A stretch of 7,008 bases of DNA, taken from NCBI GenBank assembly GCA_964560775.1, contig CAZLNH010000335.1:1-7008 (forward strand), written 5' to 3'. The stretch is from Woeseia sp964560775. Lineage in GTDB: Bacteria; Pseudomonadota; Gammaproteobacteria; Steroidobacterales; Woeseiaceae. Under the pieces are notes generated by a model. It saw only the letters and a list, made by a program, of their open reading frames with translations. It did no database searches and was not told the origin of the DNA. Every line of letters begins with the position of its first letter. Position 1 is the first letter of the stretch. Of the stretch, positions 5,917 to 7,008 are shown piece by piece. A program made the translations under genes and the position numbers.

Positions 5917-6687
5917 CTACTCTCCCGTATCGCGGGATGCATGGCAACCATTTGCCGCCGCCACGAGGTCTGCCTCGCCCAACAGCGCAAGTATCCGCTG
6001 GCGTGCCGTCTCGGCGAGGTCGCGGCTCTTCGACCCCGGCGGCGCCACGAGCGGGTCCAGGATGTCGATCCGCAGCCAGTGCCGGCGGGGCAGCCAGGCG
6101 CCGGCAGGCAAGATGGCCCTTGCGCCGCGAATGACGACCGGCACGACCGGCAGGTTCCCCTTGATCGCCGCGGCGAATGCGCCCGAACGAAACGCGCCCA
6201 GTCCGGGCTGCCGGATAAATGTGCCCTCGGGGAAAAACGCCAGTGATTCACCGCTGTCCGCCGCCCGCAAAAGTGTCCGTGCATCCCGCGAGCTGCCGGC
6301 CGGCGTATTGCGATCGACGAAACGCGAGCCGATGCGCCGCAGTACGAAGCCCACCAGTGGAACAGCCTGCATTTCGCCCTTGATGACATAGGAAAAACTG
6401 GGCGGCAGATACGCCTTCAGGATGACCCCGTCCAGGTAACTCGCATGATTGGCGACCACAATGCATTGCTGCACGGGCAGGCGTTCGCCGCCCCGCACCG
6501 TCGTCCGGATGCCGGCGAGCAGGAATGGCAGGCGAGCGAACCGGGACACCCACCGTCGGCGCCGGGCAAGCCCTGGCAGGAACACGGCGCTGAAAATCGC
6601 GCCCAGAACGCAGGCGATAAACGCCAACCAGGCGTACAGTCCGTACAGCACCTGGATCAGCCGGCGCAGGATATCTGTCATCGTCAT
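5917..6687 (-). CDS. Lysophospholipid / 1-acyl-glycerol-3-phosphate acyltransferase (PlsC-like)
   Basis: This encodes a 256-residue member of the PlsC/LPLAT acyltransferase family, which moves an acyl chain to a lysophospholipid at the inner membrane, typically making phosphatidic acid. A hydrophobic stretch at about 11-40 is a probable membrane anchor, followed by an RRRR cluster on the presumed cytoplasmic side. The family blocks follow in order: NHASYLDG with catalytic His81 and Asp86, GSRFVDR (120-126), FPEGTF (152-157) and VPVVIRG (182-188). I chose the ATG at 6687. The ATG two codons in (6681) is equally possible, and a GTG at 6729 would add 14 residues that look non-conserved. It appears to be the first gene of the minus-strand group with the thiolase and dehydrogenase. 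Which lysolipid it uses, or whether it acylates a different acceptor such as an ornithine lipid, cannot be told. Confidence 0.9.
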   Translation of the reverse strand: MTMTDILRRLIQVLYGLYAWLAFIACVLGAIFSAVFLPGLARRRRWVSRFARLPFLLAGIRTTVRGGERLPVQQCIVVANHASYLDGVILKAYLPPSFSYVIKGEMQAVPLVGFVLRRIGSRFVDRNTPAGSSRDARTLLRAADSGESLAFFPEGTFIRQPGLGAFRSGAFAAAIKGNLPVVPVVIRGARAILPAGAWLPRRHWLRIDILDPLVAPPGSKSRDLAETARQRILALLGEADLVAAANGCHASRDTGE

Positions 6688-6742
6688 GTGTCCATCAGGG
6701 TTGCGGCAGCCAGGAGTCTGCGCCGGCACAGTTGCGTGACTT

Positions 6743-6763
6743 TGTCATCACCGGGTGGTGACA
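6743..6763. promoter_or_regulatory. 21-bp palindrome upstream of acyltransferase, operator candidate
   Basis: TGTCATCACC and GGTGGTGACA are 10-base arms around a single central G, with one T/C mismatch between them. The site is 56-76 bases upstream of the acyltransferase ATG, where a dimeric repressor or activator would bind. I do not recognise the regulator. It could also form a small RNA hairpin, but a one-base loop makes a DNA-binding site more likely. Confidence 0.4.
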
Positions 6764-6846
6764 GGCGCCATAATGCTCATGCAATCGGCCCGATTCCCGG
6801 TTCGCGCTGTGACGCACATCTCGTTATGTTAATGCCGTCATGAATC

Positions 6847-6862
6847 TGTGACAGCGGTCACG
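6847..6862. promoter_or_regulatory. CRP-like binding site
   Basis: TGTGACAGCGGTCACG matches the CRP consensus TGTGA-N6-TCACA at nine of the ten defined positions. Its centre is about 167 bases upstream of the acyltransferase start and about 152 bases before the ATG at the window end, so it could serve either direction. Whether the organism has a CRP-type protein with this specificity is unknown. Confidence 0.35.
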
Positions 6863-7008
6863 CCGTGCAGGAGAGGCGCTCAGCATACTCAAATGCTTGA
6901 AAAATCCGTCGCTTGGCGAACCGCTGGGTTGACCATACACGTTGCACCGGGCGTGCTCCCGCCGAGTCAGAACTCGCGGCGTATGCTACCAGCCGGACCT
7001 GCGTGATG

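Larger units (their letters stand above)
6688..7008. other. Intergenic region upstream of the acyltransferase
   Basis: These 321 bases contain no open frame that I accept as a gene. They hold two operator-like palindromes (annotated separately), a small hairpin CGAGT-CAGA-ACTCG at 6964-6977, and a TATGCT at 6982-6987 that could be a -10 box for a plus-strand gene beyond the window. The very last three bases are an ATG, possibly the start of such a divergent gene. This makes the region a likely two-way promoter region, though no -10/-35 pair is convincing. Confidence 0.4.

Noticed and set aside
5503..6246. 247-codon plus-strand open frame across thiolase and acyltransferase
   Set aside because: It crosses two confidently identified minus-strand genes, is low-complexity (Arg/Ala/Ser/Pro), and has no recognisable motif.
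5889..6389. 167-codon N-terminal extension of the thiolase frame
   Set aside because: It overlaps the acyltransferase gene in another frame, is arginine- and serine-rich shadow translation, and thiolases start at MTEDSIVIV here.

Overview
The window is GC-rich, densely coded bacterial chromosome with six complete protein genes. It looks like ordinary core and lipid metabolism from a proteobacterium, most likely a gammaproteobacterium. The reasons are a ubiquinone-linked ETF dehydrogenase, a ZapE/AFG1 ATPase that matches the E. coli protein almost motif for motif, and palindromic intergenic repeats of a kind common in that group. The species cannot be named from this sequence alone. No mobile-element transposase, phage gene, CRISPR array, tRNA or rRNA was seen.

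Left part (1-1829, minus strand): a MarR-family regulator (82-558) lies downstream of zapE (738-1829), separated by a 179-bp gap. That gap holds a plausible marR promoter overlapped by an imperfect palindrome that could be its own operator. Middle (1908-3569, plus strand): electron transfer flavoprotein-ubiquinone oxidoreductase (ETF-QO) is divergent from zapE across a 78-bp gap. Right part (3695-6687, minus strand): three genes read leftward in the order PlsC-type acyltransferase, thiolase, and short-chain 3-hydroxyacyl-CoA dehydrogenase of the HSD10 type. The acyltransferase and thiolase are only 28 bp apart and probably co-transcribed. The thiolase and dehydrogenase are separated by a roughly 180-bp inverted-repeat element. 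The last 321 bp hold no convincing gene but contain two operator-like palindromes.

Functionally, the dehydrogenase and thiolase would carry out the last two steps of beta-oxidation, or of branched-chain amino-acid degradation. ETF-QO would pass electrons from the acyl-CoA dehydrogenase step into the ubiquinone pool. The acyltransferase uses acyl groups for phospholipid synthesis. This metabolic link is inferred from gene families and proximity.

The most noteworthy non-coding structures are two palindromic repeat elements, one in the convergent gap between ETF-QO and the dehydrogenase (about 3571-3685) and one between thiolase and dehydrogenase (4509-4689). I found no convincing evidence of a new biological system; the findings concern repeats and candidate regulatory sites.
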